Notes: a model not told the origin generated them from the sequence alone. Shown: positions 1-9,827, counted from the stretch's first letter. The stretch is DNA of 58,805 nt from Natroniella acetigena (GCF_023227745.1 NZ_JALKBX010000010.1:1-58805); one strand, 5' to 3'. Translations and numbers: made by a program.

Positions 1-131
1 AGTTATTGTAGATTGTCTTCACAATACTAGGCGATACTTTTCATATCGCAACAGATCACACCATAATTGTAATAAAACTTCACTTCGAATCCCTATAATA
101 TCAAAATAAACGCGGATAATTTATAAATAAC
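1..131. other. left-edge non-coding stretch
   Basis: No convincing coding frame. It lies downstream of the second pyr attenuator and probably leads to the next pyrimidine gene outside the window. Confidence 0.4.
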
Positions 132-246
132 AAAAACCTCCTTAGCCCAAACCGGCATAAAGGAGGTCAATAAATCCATAGAAAAATTATCTATGTAACT
201 CCATCAACTCCCCTTATTAGCCTCACGGGACTAACTTAAAAGGGAC
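132..246 (-). promoter_or_regulatory. PyrR-responsive attenuator downstream of pyrR
   Basis: On the minus strand a PyrR-type binding hairpin (209-246) shows the loop core CCGTGAG within AGTCCCGTGAGGCT, flanked by CCCTTTT and AAGGGG arms. It is followed by a terminator stem (CCTCC.../...GGAGG with a U-run) at 133-167. This is the usual arrangement between pyrR and the next pyr gene, which would lie beyond the left edge. PyrR-UMP binding is expected to favour termination. Confidence 0.85.
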
Positions 247-265
247 TTTATTATTTAATTTTCTA

Positions 266-838
<573 letters not shown>

Positions 839-871
839 TCAAACAGTTAATCAACAAATTTTAATAATAAA

Positions 872-1009
872 ACAAAAAAACTCCTTTTCCAGCAAGGAGT
901 TTGACTAAATTTATTCAAGAACCACTACGTAGATTAATCCCTACCTAGTGACTAAATTCCCCTTACTAGTCTCGCTGAACTAATTTAAAGGTGCTTATAT
1001 TCACTTTTC
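872..1009 (-). promoter_or_regulatory. pyr leader: PyrR-binding loop and attenuator upstream of pyrR
   Basis: Minus-strand leader with a PyrR-binding hairpin at about 953-988 (loop core CAGCGAG, matching CNGNGAG, flanked by CCTTT and AAGGGG). A strong terminator follows at 873-902 (ACTCCTT...AAGGAGT then U7). It belongs to the transcript started by the promoter at 1016-1044. Confidence 0.85.
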
Positions 1010-1015
1010 ATTGGA

Positions 1016-1044
1016 ATTTTATCAGATAAAACTTAATTTGTCAA
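1016..1044 (-). promoter_or_regulatory. sigma-A-type promoter of the pyr transcript
   Basis: Minus strand: -35 TTGACA (1044-1039), 17 nt spacer, -10 TAAAAT (1021-1016). It lies directly upstream of the pyr leader and downstream of the pseudouridine synthase stop codon. Confidence 0.8.
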
Positions 1045-1063
1045 TGAATTTTAACAATTAATC

Positions 1064-1978
1064 TTATTCTTCTAGTTCATCTAATATTTTTTTCATATCT
1101 TTCCAAATAGGTGCTGCAAATTCTCTCCAATCTTTCGTACGAGGGTGATAAAACCCTAATCTAGTTGAATGTAGCAATTGACGCTTGGCCCCTAACTCAT
1201 TTTGCTCAGACCCATATAATTGATCGCCAACTACTGGATAACCCATATAATCCATATGTAACCTAATTTGATGAGTTCGACCAGTCTTAATCTCTACTTC
1301 TACCAAGGTATAATCTTGATATCTAGTCAACACCTTAAACTTTGAAACTGCCTTCTTACTATTTTTACTAGTCACAGCCATCTTCTTTCTATCTTTAGGA
1401 TCACGTCCAATTGCTGCATCTATCTTGCCTTGATTATGCTTAACCTGACCTTCTACCAAGACTTGATATATTTTTTTAGTCTCCCTCTTCTCAAATTGTT
1501 GTACTAAATTAACATGGGCAGTATCATTCTTAGCAGCTACAATTGCACCTGAAGTATCTTTATCTAATCGATGAACAATTCCAGGTCTGATCTCCCCATT
1601 GATTCCAGATAAATTATCACAATGGTATAATAAAGCATGTACTAAAGTACCAGTTTTATAATGAGGTGTAGGATGAACTACCAAATCCGGTTGCTTATTA
1701 ATAACGATTAAATCTTGATCTTCATAAATAACTTCTAGCGAAATATTTTCAGCCTTTAATTCAACTTCTTTAGCTTGAGGAAAAGATAGTTCTATCTCAT
1801 CTTCTGGCTGTACTTGATAACTCTTTTTAACCTCTTTACCATTAACAGTAATCTGATCATCCGCTATCAAATCTTGAATGTAACTTCTTGATAACTCTTC
1901 ATTTCTAGTGGCCAAAAACTTATCAATTCGTAAATCTGCTTGATTAACTGTCACATTAAACTTTTTTTTCTTAGACAT
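1064..1978 (-). CDS. rluD: RluA/RluD-family 23S rRNA pseudouridine synthase
   Basis: Isomerises uridine to pseudouridine in RNA, most likely 23S rRNA. An N-terminal S4 RNA-binding domain spans about residues 14-75. The catalytic domain carries HRLDKDTSG at 136-144 with catalytic Asp139, then the GRTHQIRLHM block. 304 aa is normal for the family. The gene ends just before the pyr promoter and lies downstream of lspA, a common Firmicute order (lspA-rluD-pyrR). Family membership is certain; the exact target uridines are inferred. Confidence 0.93.
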   Translation of the reverse strand: MSKKKKFNVTVNQADLRIDKFLATRNEELSRSYIQDLIADDQITVNGKEVKKSYQVQPEDEIELSFPQAKEVELKAENISLEVIYEDQDLIVINKQPDLVVHPTPHYKTGTLVHALLYHCDNLSGINGEIRPGIVHRLDKDTSGAIVAAKNDTAHVNLVQQFEKRETKKIYQVLVEGQVKHNQGKIDAAIGRDPKDRKKMAVTSKNSKKAVSKFKVLTRYQDYTLVEVEIKTGRTHQIRLHMDYMGYPVVGDQLYGSEQNELGAKRQLLHSTRLGFYHPRTKDWREFAAPIWKDMKKILDELEE

Positions 1979-2002
1979 AATACCACTCCATCTAGTTAAA
2001 TA

Positions 2003-2449
2003 TTATTTACCTTCAATTACTACAACCCAATAACTGAAAATAGAGACTGTTATAACAATTGCTACATCTGCAATATTAAAAACAGGCCAGACCCTAAAAT
2101 CGAAAAAATCAACTACATAACCTAATCTAACTCGATCAATTAAATTTCCTAATGCACCACCAATTCCTAATCCTAAAATAAGACGATTAAATCTATTATC
2201 TACAGGTAACTCATTATAAAAAACAATCAATAAAATTATAGCTAACACAGTAACTATAATTAAAAAAGTTACTCTTCCTTGTAAAATTCCAAAAGCAGCT
2301 CCTTGATTACGAATATACGTCAAATGAAATATATCCTCAATTATTGGAATTGATTGATATAAATCTAAATTTTCCATAACTAAATACTTTGTTCCTTGAT
2401 CCAAAATTACTGTTAATAATAAGCTAATCAATACTTCCATTCCATTCAC
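2003..2449 (-). CDS. lspA: signal peptidase II (prolipoprotein signal peptidase)
   Basis: Membrane aspartyl protease that removes signal peptides from diacylglyceryl-modified prolipoproteins. At 148 aa with four hydrophobic segments it matches the family. NQGAAFG, GGALGNLIDR and the WPVFNIADVAI block hold the two catalytic aspartates (VVDFFDF and NIAD). A second Met at residue 4 could be the true start. It sits 24 nt upstream of the pseudouridine synthase. A substrate-type lipoprotein is encoded at 25.5 kb. Confidence 0.95.
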   Translation of the reverse strand: MNGMEVLISLLLTVILDQGTKYLVMENLDLYQSIPIIEDIFHLTYIRNQGAAFGILQGRVTFLIIVTVLAIILLIVFYNELPVDNRFNRLILGLGIGGALGNLIDRVRLGYVVDFFDFRVWPVFNIADVAIVITVSIFSYWVVVIEGK

Positions 2450-2535
2450 TCCAGCCCTTAAAATTATTACTTCTTAATTTAACCTATTATATTTTAGCAT
2501 ATATAATATAAAAAAACAAGAGAGTAAGCAAATGC

Positions 2536-3237
2536 CTACTCTCTATCATCTCTCCTTCTTTGCCCTGTCAAGTGAGACTCTTCATCCTCAAACTGTTCAG
2601 TAAAATTACTTGCTTCTTGATCAATAATATCTTCACCCCAGCCTACCAGACCTACTTCTTCATCAGCATTAAGGTAGCTATCATCATTATTATGTGCTCC
2701 AAGCACATCTGATGGAGTATTTGACGTTCCATATTGGGCCAACTCCTGCCAAGTATCCTCACCATCATAGATTACACTATCTTCATAATCTAAATTCATC
2801 TGCATCCTACCATGCAACTCTCCTAATAAGTCCTCTTCCATCGGTCGCTCTACATCGTCAGGTACCACTTCTTCAACCTTTGTTTTGCATTTATAACAAA
2901 AAGTACTATAGGGCATAACCTCCAAACGTTCAGGATCAATCTCTTGTTGACAAGCATCACATAAACCATATCCACCTGATTCAACCTTTTCCAAAGCATC
3001 ATCAATCATCTTGAGTATTATTCGATCATTATCCTTCAATCCCAAATCCTTACTACGATCAAAGGTATCAGTTCCTCCATCAGCAGGGTGGTTATCATAA
3101 TTTGATAACTCCCCTGTCGACTCTCGCACATTATGATCTAGCCCTTCATAACCTCTATTATCAAAATCAGCTACTTCGTCTAATAAATCTTTCTTTTCTT
3201 CAATTAATTTCTGCTTATAATACTTTAAATTTTTCAT
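2536..3237 (-). CDS. TraR/DksA-type zinc-finger protein (YteA-like)
   Basis: Resembles the Firmicute YteA group of DksA-like proteins. A coiled N-terminal region is followed by a C4 zinc finger with Cys93, Cys96, Cys114 and Cys117 (CDAC...CYKC). The acidic C-terminal tail of about 100 residues is typical of YteA rather than true DksA. The role is unclear; DksA relatives bind the RNA polymerase secondary channel, but that is not shown for this group. The stop codon is TAG. Confidence 0.85.
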   Translation of the reverse strand: MKNLKYYKQKLIEEKKDLLDEVADFDNRGYEGLDHNVRESTGELSNYDNHPADGGTDTFDRSKDLGLKDNDRIILKMIDDALEKVESGGYGLCDACQQEIDPERLEVMPYSTFCYKCKTKVEEVVPDDVERPMEEDLLGELHGRMQMNLDYEDSVIYDGEDTWQELAQYGTSNTPSDVLGAHNNDDSYLNADEEVGLVGWGEDIIDQEASNFTEQFEDEESHLTGQRRRDDRE

Positions 3238-3249
3238 ATCTTTCCCGCC

Positions 3250-3777
3250 TTAATTAATAATGGTAGTAACTTTATCTAATTCTTTTTGCGGTCTAACCTC
3301 TTCTTGATCACCTTGTGGATAACCAATCGTTACAAAAGCAAGTGGAATTAACTCTGCTGGTAACTCTAATACTTCTTTTACTTGTTGTTCATCAAAAGCT
3401 CCAATCCAACAACTTCCTAAATCATAAGCTTCAGCTGCTAATAACATATTCTCAATAGCAGCTGAAGTATCTTGAAGAGCATATAACTCTTCTCCGCGCT
3501 GACCATATTTAGCTGCTGATAAATCTGGATTAGTACAGACCACAACTACTATCGGTGCTTGAGTCATCCATTCCTGCCCATAAGCAATTTCGGCTAACTT
3601 TTCGATCTTGGCCTGATTTTTGATCACATAAAACTCCCACGGTTGAATATTTCCTGCACTCGGTGCTAGATGAGCTGCTTCTAATATCTTTTCTAAGGTT
3701 TCATCGGGAACTTCTTGTGCTTGATAAGCTCTAATACTTGCTCGATCCTTAATTGTTTGAATCACATCTTTAGCCAT
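3250..3777 (-). CDS. nitroreductase-family FMN oxidoreductase
   Basis: A 175-aa flavin reductase-like protein. The N-terminal RASIRAYQ motif (FMN phosphate site), SAGNIQPWEFYV and the C-terminal IGYPQGD are hallmarks of the nitroreductase fold, which forms homodimers using FMN and NAD(P)H. The substrate cannot be read from sequence. It lies 13 nt from each neighbour, suggesting co-transcription with the DUF5665 gene upstream and the DksA-like gene downstream. Confidence 0.9.
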   Translation of the reverse strand: MAKDVIQTIKDRASIRAYQAQEVPDETLEKILEAAHLAPSAGNIQPWEFYVIKNQAKIEKLAEIAYGQEWMTQAPIVVVVCTNPDLSAAKYGQRGEELYALQDTSAAIENMLLAAEAYDLGSCWIGAFDEQQVKEVLELPAELIPLAFVTIGYPQGDQEEVRPQKELDKVTTIIN

Positions 3778-3789
3778 CTTAAGCCTCCT

Positions 3790-4128
3790 TTACAAATGTT
3801 GTTGTACTATTCTGACCAACTGTGCTATATACTCTCCAATCAAGGGAAGATTCAACTCTGCCAGTCTATACAAAATTGAAAGAAAGATTGCTCCTAATAA
3901 AGTCAATCCAATTGCAATTCCAAATCCCCGAGCCAATCCAGCTACAAAATTAATATAAATTAATCGCCTAGGTGAATTAAATAACTCTATATATTCAGCC
4001 ATCTGCATCTTCTCGGCATTCACAATAAACTTCCCAATCAATCTTTCTAGTTTATCAATGGTTCTCTCATTTACTTCTTCTTCATCTTTAATTTTTTGGA
4101 TTAAATTCTTAGAAGAATCTTCTCCCAT
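3790..4128 (-). CDS. DUF5665 membrane protein
   Basis: A 112-aa protein of unknown function. A charged N-terminal half (residues 1-50) is followed by the conserved-looking ELFNSPRRLIYINFVAGLA segment and one long hydrophobic stretch (about 70-92) that should span the membrane. A short amphipathic tail follows. Such proteins are common in Firmicutes, with no assigned role. It probably heads a small operon with the nitroreductase and DksA-like genes. Confidence 0.8.
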   Translation of the reverse strand: MGEDSSKNLIQKIKDEEEVNERTIDKLERLIGKFIVNAEKMQMAEYIELFNSPRRLIYINFVAGLARGFGIAIGLTLLGAIFLSILYRLAELNLPLIGEYIAQLVRIVQQHL

Positions 4129-4179
4129 TAATCTTCCCCCTTACTAGTATTAATCTATCCCAAAATCAAGTTTAAAATA

Positions 4180-4215
4180 CAAAAAAAAAGAGCTGCCATT
4201 TGGCAACTTTAGGTT
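4180..4215 (-). terminator. intrinsic terminator of the hypothetical gene at 4454-5029
   Basis: Minus strand: AGTTGCC-AAAT-GGCAGCT stem followed by a run of nine U. It ends a roughly 240-nt 3' UTR that contains the repeat at 4322-4441. Confidence 0.75.
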
Positions 4216-4321
4216 AATTCTTTAAATTTGAAGCTAATCAAGTTCTACTTCAGATTCACTTTTGTTTATGTCGCTCAATTGTATTTTGATTAATATTGAT
4301 AAAATTAAGATAATTCTGATT

Positions 4322-4441
4322 GAAATCCTGTACACCCTACGGTAGATATAGTTTATATATATTTCACGAAGAGTCTTGTTTTTTAAGACTCGTAGACTGT
4401 ACGATTAAGGTTTTCTGATACCATGAATATTTTACCTAACA
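4322..4441 (-). repeat. degenerate IS/MITE-related repeat with inserted stem-loop
   Basis: Read on the minus strand this has a block (GGTAAAATATTCATGGTATC, then CCTTAATCGT and TACCGTAGGG) that matches the non-autonomous element at 46431-46490. The block is split by a stem-loop of the dispersed ACGAAG...GTAG family (about 4363-4394). I read it as a decayed copy of that element. This accounts for most of the 4129-4453 gap. Confidence 0.65.
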
Positions 4442-4453
4442 TAGAACAATCAA

Positions 4454-5029
4454 TTAAGCCAAGAAACTAGGATAAGGTTGTAATAGATTATAAAGTTTAG
4501 CCTGCTTCTTATCTAAATTATCACCTAATAATCCACCTCCTTCAACTATTGCATCTTCACCATCTAATAAAAAATCAAGCCTATTATATAATTGAACAAA
4601 TTCTTCCTTTTCATTCAATACTTTATACTGATAAAATAACTTCCCCATTTTCAATAATGAATTAATATTCTCCCGATTTAATTGAGATAATTTTTCTTCC
4701 TTTTTACTCAATGATTTATTAAATCTTTTTTGTTGCCCCTGTAATTCTGTCTTCAAGTCAGCTTGACATTGAGACAATTCATCTAATTTCGAATTTACTT
4801 CATTAATTCTTTCTCTTAAAGCAAAGATTCTATTCTGTAATTGAGTACAGATTTGTAAGTTATTAATTACTAGTGTCAAAGTTTTTTTTATCTCAGGAGT
4901 TAATTGATCATCGTATTTTAAGATCATTTTTGAATAGTTTCTAATTACTATACATCCTAGTGTCAAAAATAAATTCTTTATATCACAATCACTGATTTTA
5001 AATTCCTTGTATCTACCTACTACAGACAT
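4454..5029 (-). CDS. hypothetical coiled-coil protein
   Basis: No family recognised. I start it at the ATG at 5029, which has AAAGGAG about 9 nt upstream, giving 191 aa; an ATG at 5080 has no clear site. A mixed helical N-terminal region (to about residue 85) leads into a heptad-like segment (roughly 75-135, rich in Leu, Glu, Lys, Gln) likely to form a coiled coil. The C-terminal half ends in hydrophobic and Gly-rich residues (VEGGGLLGDN). It has its own terminator and is divergent from the FliK-like gene. Confidence 0.6.
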   Translation of the reverse strand: MSVVGRYKEFKISDCDIKNLFLTLGCIVIRNYSKMILKYDDQLTPEIKKTLTLVINNLQICTQLQNRIFALRERINEVNSKLDELSQCQADLKTELQGQQKRFNKSLSKKEEKLSQLNRENINSLLKMGKLFYQYKVLNEKEEFVQLYNRLDFLLDGEDAIVEGGGLLGDNLDKKQAKLYNLLQPYPSFLA

Positions 5030-5278
5030 TAAATCAACTCCTTTATTAAAACTCAAGGATTCCATGGAATAAATTTTCATTAGTAGTCATTATCTACGCT
5101 TTTAATACAAAAATAACTATTGACTATGAAACACCTTGAACTAATACACCTTACTAAAAATTTAAAAATGATATTCCCAGCACCTGCAAGATCTTAATTG
5201 TTTTGAAAAGTAAGCAGGTTTATCTTTATGAAAAAAGAAACCTATTAATTAAATAGTTTAAAGAATGGAGTGAGTTCT

Positions 5279-6379
5279 ATGACTAAAATCAAAGAAACAT
5301 CAACACTAAAACAGTATAACCCAAATTACAGCAAAAAGTCAAATTTAATTGACAAAAAAACCAAAAAAATTACGCTAAAAAATTTAACAACATCAGAAAT
5401 AATAACTCATTTATCTTTAGAAAATAATAAGTTAAATAAAGTTATTATTCAAGAATTATTAAGATTAAATTCCCCCCTAAAGAAAGAATCAATTATAAGA
5501 CTGAATCAATTTTTAACTCAATTTACAGAAACAAAAAATCAAAATTTGACCGATAAAATTAAAACTGCTCTCTTATTAAAAGAACTCAAATTTCCTCTCA
5601 ATGATAAGTTTTATAATTTATTCAAGGATCAAATCAACTTAACAAACAATTTAAAAAACAGCTTTATAAAATTATTAAAACAACTTAATCAAACTGACTC
5701 AGATTTTAATTTTTTAGAAAAGGAGCATAATAATTCAGAAAAAAACAATCAAACAATAAAAATTGATATTCTAGCCAAAAAAACCAAAAACCTATTAGAA
5801 GAAACTATTATTTCCGCTGATAATCTAAGCTCTAAAAGCATATCAAATTCTATTACTAATCTGCACTTAAATAATGATCACACAGCTAACTTATTAAAAT
5901 CTTTATTTAAATTTACTCAATCTTCTTCTGAAACGATAAATGAAGGAGGAAGACTACTTAAACAACTGACCAGTTTACAAGCTATTAATCACTTAAATGA
6001 TAATGTTTCAATTTTTTTACCAATATTACTTCAAAATAATCTAACTTTAGCTCAGATTAAGATCAATAAAGAAAATACAAAAGAGCATCAACAAAATTCC
6101 AACAATACTAATAATCCTTTAACTTTCTCTATCCACCTTGAAACTGAAAAATTAGGTTTAATTAAGGCATCTATTAAAATTGAAGATAAAAAAATCTGGG
6201 GCCAATTTAAAAGTGATCAACCTGAAACTGTAGAGTTGATTAATAAACGCTTGGATAAATTCAAAGTTCAATTAGAAAATAATAGCTACCAAGTAAGATC
6301 CTTGACTTCTAACTTTACCACTGCTAACTCAAATCCAACCCAACAACCAAAGTTAACAACCATTAATTTAACAATTTAG
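5279..6379 (+). CDS. FliK/YlqG-like flagellar hook-length control domain protein
   Basis: Translated from the ATG at 5279 (GGAGTGAG just upstream) this is 366 aa. It is Asn/Lys-rich and low-complexity for the first ~270 residues. Then comes a compact C-terminal part (FSIHLETEKLGLIKASI, about 288-350) resembling the hook-length control C domain. The next gene is an FlhB-C homologue; this pairing occurs in Bacillus as ylqG-ylqH. The assignment rests on the C-terminal pattern plus context. Stop codon is TAG. Base composition is even more AT-rich than its neighbours. Confidence 0.65.
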   Translation: MTKIKETSTLKQYNPNYSKKSNLIDKKTKKITLKNLTTSEIITHLSLENNKLNKVIIQELLRLNSPLKKESIIRLNQFLTQFTETKNQNLTDKIKTALLLKELKFPLNDKFYNLFKDQINLTNNLKNSFIKLLKQLNQTDSDFNFLEKEHNNSEKNNQTIKIDILAKKTKNLLEETIISADNLSSKSISNSITNLHLNNDHTANLLKSLFKFTQSSSETINEGGRLLKQLTSLQAINHLNDNVSIFLPILLQNNLTLAQIKINKENTKEHQQNSNNTNNPLTFSIHLETEKLGLIKASIKIEDKKIWGQFKSDQPETVELINKRLDKFKVQLENNSYQVRSLTSNFTTANSNPTQQPKLTTINLTI

Positions 6380-6392
6380 GGGTGTGAATAAA

Positions 6393-6674
6393 TTGAATTC
6401 CAATAAAAAAAGCAGTTCAGAGAAAAAAGAAGCAGTAGCATTAAAGTATAATCCACAGCAAGATTCAGCTCCAACTGTAATTGCTAAAGGCAAAAAGGAA
6501 TTGGCCCAGCAGATAATTAAACAGGCTCAAGAATCTGATATTCCAATTACAGAAGATCAAGATCTCGTTAAGATCTTGTTGCAACTAAACTTAGGAGAAG
6601 AGATTCCTGAAGAACTATACCAAGTAGTTGCTGAAATACTCAGTTTCATCTATGATTTAGAGGATTTAGCATAA
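6393..6674 (+). CDS. FlhB C-terminal-domain-like protein (YlqH family)
   Basis: About 93 aa, resembling the cytoplasmic C domain of FlhB/YscU without the membrane part. VALKYNPQQDSAPTVIAKG corresponds to the region after the FlhB cleavage site, followed by the A(Q)xIIxxAxxxxIPI pattern. Homologues next to FliK-like genes are thought to act in export-substrate switching, though this is not settled. The TTG at 6393 has AGGGGTG 8 nt upstream; a GTG at 6384 is too close. The 3' end overlaps nth by 25 bp, convergently. Confidence 0.75.
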   Translation: MNSNKKSSSEKKEAVALKYNPQQDSAPTVIAKGKKELAQQIIKQAQESDIPITEDQDLVKILLQLNLGEEIPEELYQVVAEILSFIYDLEDLA

Positions 6675-7303
6675 TCACAATGTTCGATTATTGGACACTC
6701 TGAACAGTTAGGTCTTCTAGCTTTACATAGATTACGTCCATGAAATATAAGCCACTGATGAGCAGCAGACCATAAATTTTTAGGAATAACCTCCATTAAA
6801 TCCTGCTCTACTTGATCTATTTTATCACTAGCAGCCAAACCAATTCGGTTGGAGACCCTAAAGACATGAGTATCAACTGCAATTGCATCTACCCCAAATA
6901 TTGAACTGACCACTACATTGGCCGTCTTACGCCCTACGCCTGCTAATTTCATTAACTCTTCTCTAGTCTGGGGTACCTGCCCTTCATAGTTATCAAGTAG
7001 CATCTGACAGGTTTTAATAATATACTTGCTCTTATTACGATAAAGTCCAACTCCTCTAATTTCGGTTGCTAATTCTTCTACCGTTAAGTTAGCAAAGTCA
7101 TCTGGCCCCTTATATTTTTTAAATAATTTTTCTGTAACCTTATTAACTTGTTTGTCCGTCGATTGAGCAGATAAAATAACTGCAATTAATAATTCAACAG
7201 GATTAGTATAATTTAATTCAGTTTCAGGTTCCGGATAATTTTCTTCTAGTATCTTTATTATTTTACAAGCTTCTGCAGTAGTCTTTAATTGTTTCATATT
7301 CAT
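6650..7303 (-). CDS. nth: endonuclease III, base-excision repair DNA glycosylase/AP lyase
   Basis: Removes oxidised pyrimidines and cleaves the abasic site. The helix-hairpin-helix LAGVGRKTANVV contains catalytic Lys126, and catalytic Asp144 follows in VDTHVFR. The 4Fe-4S cluster ligands are Cys193, Cys200, Cys203 and Cys209 in the C-x6-C-x2-C-x5-C spacing. 217 aa matches the family. Convergent with the FlhB-like gene, with overlapping 3' ends and no terminator between. Stop codon TAG. Confidence 0.96.
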   Translation of the reverse strand: MNMKQLKTTAEACKIIKILEENYPEPETELNYTNPVELLIAVILSAQSTDKQVNKVTEKLFKKYKGPDDFANLTVEELATEIRGVGLYRNKSKYIIKTCQMLLDNYEGQVPQTREELMKLAGVGRKTANVVVSSIFGVDAIAVDTHVFRVSNRIGLAASDKIDQVEQDLMEVIPKNLWSAAHQWLIFHGRNLCKARRPNCSECPIIEHCDYAKSSKS

Positions 7304-7317
7304 CTCCTTTCACAGCT

Positions 7318-7356
7318 AAAAAGAAGGTTATCCTAGGATAACCTTCTTTTTAGCTA
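7318..7356 (-). terminator. terminator of the riboflavin operon
   Basis: Near-perfect palindrome (AAAAAGAAGGTTATCC / GGATAACCTTCTTTTT) between ribH and nth. It reads as a U-tailed stem on both strands. Confidence 0.85.
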
Positions 7357-7372
7357 TATAAGTTGTATTTCA

Positions 7373-7846
7373 TTAAAACCCTTCAACTAAATTAGCCATC
7401 TCTAAAGCTCCAACAGCAGCTTCCCAACCTTTATTTCCTGCTTTAGTACCTGCTCGCTCAATAGCTTGTTCAATAGTATCAGTGGTAATTACTCCAAACA
7501 TAACCGGTAGCTCATCTTCTAAACTGACCTTAGCAATCCCTTTAGAAACTTCAGAACAGACATAATCAAAATGAGGTGTAGCTCCTCTAATTACAGCACC
7601 TAAACAGATAACTGCATCGTACTTATCACTTTTAGCCATCTTTTTGGCAACTAATGGAATTTCAAAAGCTCCTGGTACCCATGCTACTTCAATATCATTC
7701 TCTTTAACACCATGTCGTTTCAGTGCATCTAAAGCCCCACTCAATAACTTAGTAGAGATAAATTCATTAAATCTCCCTAATACAATTCCAAACTTTAATC
7801 CTTCACCTAATAATTTACCTTCATAAACTTTTCCTAATGTTTGCAT
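7373..7846 (-). CDS. ribH: 6,7-dimethyl-8-ribityllumazine synthase
   Basis: Condenses 5-amino-6-ribitylaminouracil with dihydroxybutanone phosphate to form lumazine. 157 aa, the usual size. The family signatures [18 protein letters not shown] and [14 protein letters not shown] (substrate and phosphate sites) are visible. It is the last gene of the operon, 35 nt after ribBA and just before the operon terminator. FMN-riboswitch controlled through the common leader. Confidence 0.97.
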   Translation of the reverse strand: MQTLGKVYEGKLLGEGLKFGIVLGRFNEFISTKLLSGALDALKRHGVKENDIEVAWVPGAFEIPLVAKKMAKSDKYDAVICLGAVIRGATPHFDYVCSEVSKGIAKVSLEDELPVMFGVITTDTIEQAIERAGTKAGNKGWEAAVGALEMANLVEGF

Positions 7847-7881
7847 TATTGTATAACCTCCTCTAGTTTATAAACCTAACT

Positions 7882-9084
7882 TTAAAAATTATTTTCTAGC
7901 ATATGTCCTAACTTTTCTTTCTTAGTCTCTAGATAATACTTATTCACTACATTTGGTTCTATTTGATGTGCTACTCTCTCAGTTACTTCTAAACCATACC
8001 CCTCTAAACCTACTATTTTACGTGGGTTATTTGTCATTAATTGAATCTTATTTAACCCTAAATCTGATAAGATTTGTGCTCCAACTCCATAATCCCTCAT
8101 ATCATCATCAAATCCAAGTTCTCGATTTGCTTCAACTGTATCCTTGCCTTCATCTTGTAATTGGTATGCCTTTAACTTGTTAGCCAAGCCAATCCCTCTA
8201 CCTTCTTGTCTCATATAGAGGACAACTCCTACTCCTTCTTCTTCAATCCTTTCTAAAGCTACTCCTAATTGATCACGACAATCACACCGCAAAGAACCTA
8301 ATACATCTCCTGTTAAGCATTCTGAATGGACTCTAACTAAAACATTTTCTGCTTCTTCAATATCTCCCTTAATAATAGCTACATGGCATTTATCATCAAC
8401 ATCAGTCTCATACCCTACTGCTTTAAACTCACCAAACTTAGACGGTAATTCAATCTCTGCTACACGGTGAACTAGATTATCTTTTTTGACCTTATATTCA
8501 ATTAAATCTTTAATGGTAATCATTTTAAGATCATGCTCTTTAGCAAACTCCTTTAATTCCGGCACCCGAGCCATCGTCCCATCATCAGACATAATCTCAC
8601 AGATAACACCTGCAGGATATAAACCAGCCAATTTAGCCAAGTCTACTGCTGCCTCTGTATGTCCAGCCCTTCTCAAAACCCCACCTTCTTTAGCTTTTAA
8701 AGGGAAAATATGACCAGGACGAGCAAAATCAGTTGCTTTCACTTCAGGATTAACAACCTCTGCAACCGTTTTGGCCCTTTCAAAGGCAGAAATTCCTGTT
8801 GTAGTATCTTTATGATCAATAGAAACTGTAAAAGCAGTTTCGTGGCTATCAGTATTCTCTTGAACCATTTGTTCAAGCTCTAACTCTTTAACACGCTTTC
8901 CTGTAAGGGGTAGACAGATCAGCCCCTTACCATGAGTTGCCATAAAATTAATACTTTCTGGTGTTACTTTTTCAGCAGCCATCAATAAATCACCTTCATT
9001 TTCTCGAGCTTCATCATCAACAACTATTATCATCTTTCCCTGTTTAATATCTTCAATCGCTGCTTCAATTGAATGAAAATCCAT
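7882..9084 (-). CDS. ribBA: bifunctional DHBP synthase / GTP cyclohydrolase II
   Basis: The N-terminal domain (to about 200) makes 3,4-dihydroxy-2-butanone 4-phosphate; [10 protein letters not shown] is its acidic metal site and [11 protein letters not shown] its C-terminal signature. The C-terminal domain (about 205-400) is GTP cyclohydrolase II, with [20 protein letters not shown] (zinc cysteines) and [10 protein letters not shown]. Start ATG at 9084 has GAGGAG 8 nt upstream, giving 400 aa. Third gene of the rib operon. Confidence 0.96.
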   Translation of the reverse strand: MDFHSIEAAIEDIKQGKMIIVVDDEARENEGDLLMAAEKVTPESINFMATHGKGLICLPLTGKRVKELELEQMVQENTDSHETAFTVSIDHKDTTTGISAFERAKTVAEVVNPEVKATDFARPGHIFPLKAKEGGVLRRAGHTEAAVDLAKLAGLYPAGVICEIMSDDGTMARVPELKEFAKEHDLKMITIKDLIEYKVKKDNLVHRVAEIELPSKFGEFKAVGYETDVDDKCHVAIIKGDIEEAENVLVRVHSECLTGDVLGSLRCDCRDQLGVALERIEEEGVGVVLYMRQEGRGIGLANKLKAYQLQDEGKDTVEANRELGFDDDMRDYGVGAQILSDLGLNKIQLMTNNPRKIVGLEGYGLEVTERVAHQIEPNVVNKYYLETKKEKLGHMLENNF

Positions 9085-9136
9085 TTTAATCACTCCTCAA
9101 TTTATTTAATATTTAGTGTTTAATAATCAACTGCAG

Positions 9137-9799
9137 CTATGCAAATAAAAACCCTTTATCTTTCAACATCTTCATATTTATATTAGAATCCGATCCTTCT
9201 GAATCTTCCTCAGCAAATTCCATCATTCTTTCCACATACTTACCTATTAAATCGACTTCTAAATTAACCTTATCACCTATGCCCTTCTTATCTAAAATTG
9301 TAATTTGAGCTGTATGTGGAATTAAAGAAATATTAAAGCTGTTAGTTTCCAATTTAGCTACAGTCAAACTGACTCCATCTATAGTAATAGAACCTTTAGA
9401 GATAATATATTTCAAAATTTTTGACGGAGGTGTTATAGTTACTACTACTGCATTATCTTCCCTCTTTTTAGCCTTAATAATCCCTACTCCATCTATATGA
9501 CCTGAGACCAAATGTCCACCTAAGCGGTCTCCAACTCGCAATGCACGCTCTAAATTAACTTCCTGACCTATTTTCAAATCTACCAGACTCGACTTTCTTA
9601 AAGTTTCAGGCATTACATCAACTGTAAATTCAGTTTCCTTGAAATCTGTTACAGTCAAACAAACACCATTTGTAGCAATACTATCTCCTAATTTTACATC
9701 CTCTAATACCTTGTTAGCTTGAATAGTTAAAGCAATTGAATTACTTCCTCGCTCAATTTTTTTAACCTTTCCAATTTCCTCAACAATTCCAGTAAACAT
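9137..9799 (-). CDS. ribE: riboflavin synthase alpha subunit
   Basis: Dismutates two lumazine molecules to riboflavin. Two tandem lumazine-binding repeats are visible. The first begins MFTGIVEEIG with NGVCLTV near residue 45. The second has GGHLVSGHIDG near 95 and DGVSLTV near 140. 220 aa is standard. A 53-nt gap separates it from ribBA. Stop codon is TAG; read-through would add only seven residues before TAA. Confidence 0.96.
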   Translation of the reverse strand: MFTGIVEEIGKVKKIERGSNSIALTIQANKVLEDVKLGDSIATNGVCLTVTDFKETEFTVDVMPETLRKSSLVDLKIGQEVNLERALRVGDRLGGHLVSGHIDGVGIIKAKKREDNAVVVTITPPSKILKYIISKGSITIDGVSLTVAKLETNSFNISLIPHTAQITILDKKGIGDKVNLEVDLIGKYVERMMEFAEEDSEGSDSNINMKMLKDKGFLFA

Positions 9800-9827
9800 C
9801 TTTGACCTCCTCTTAATAGCTAGTTAC

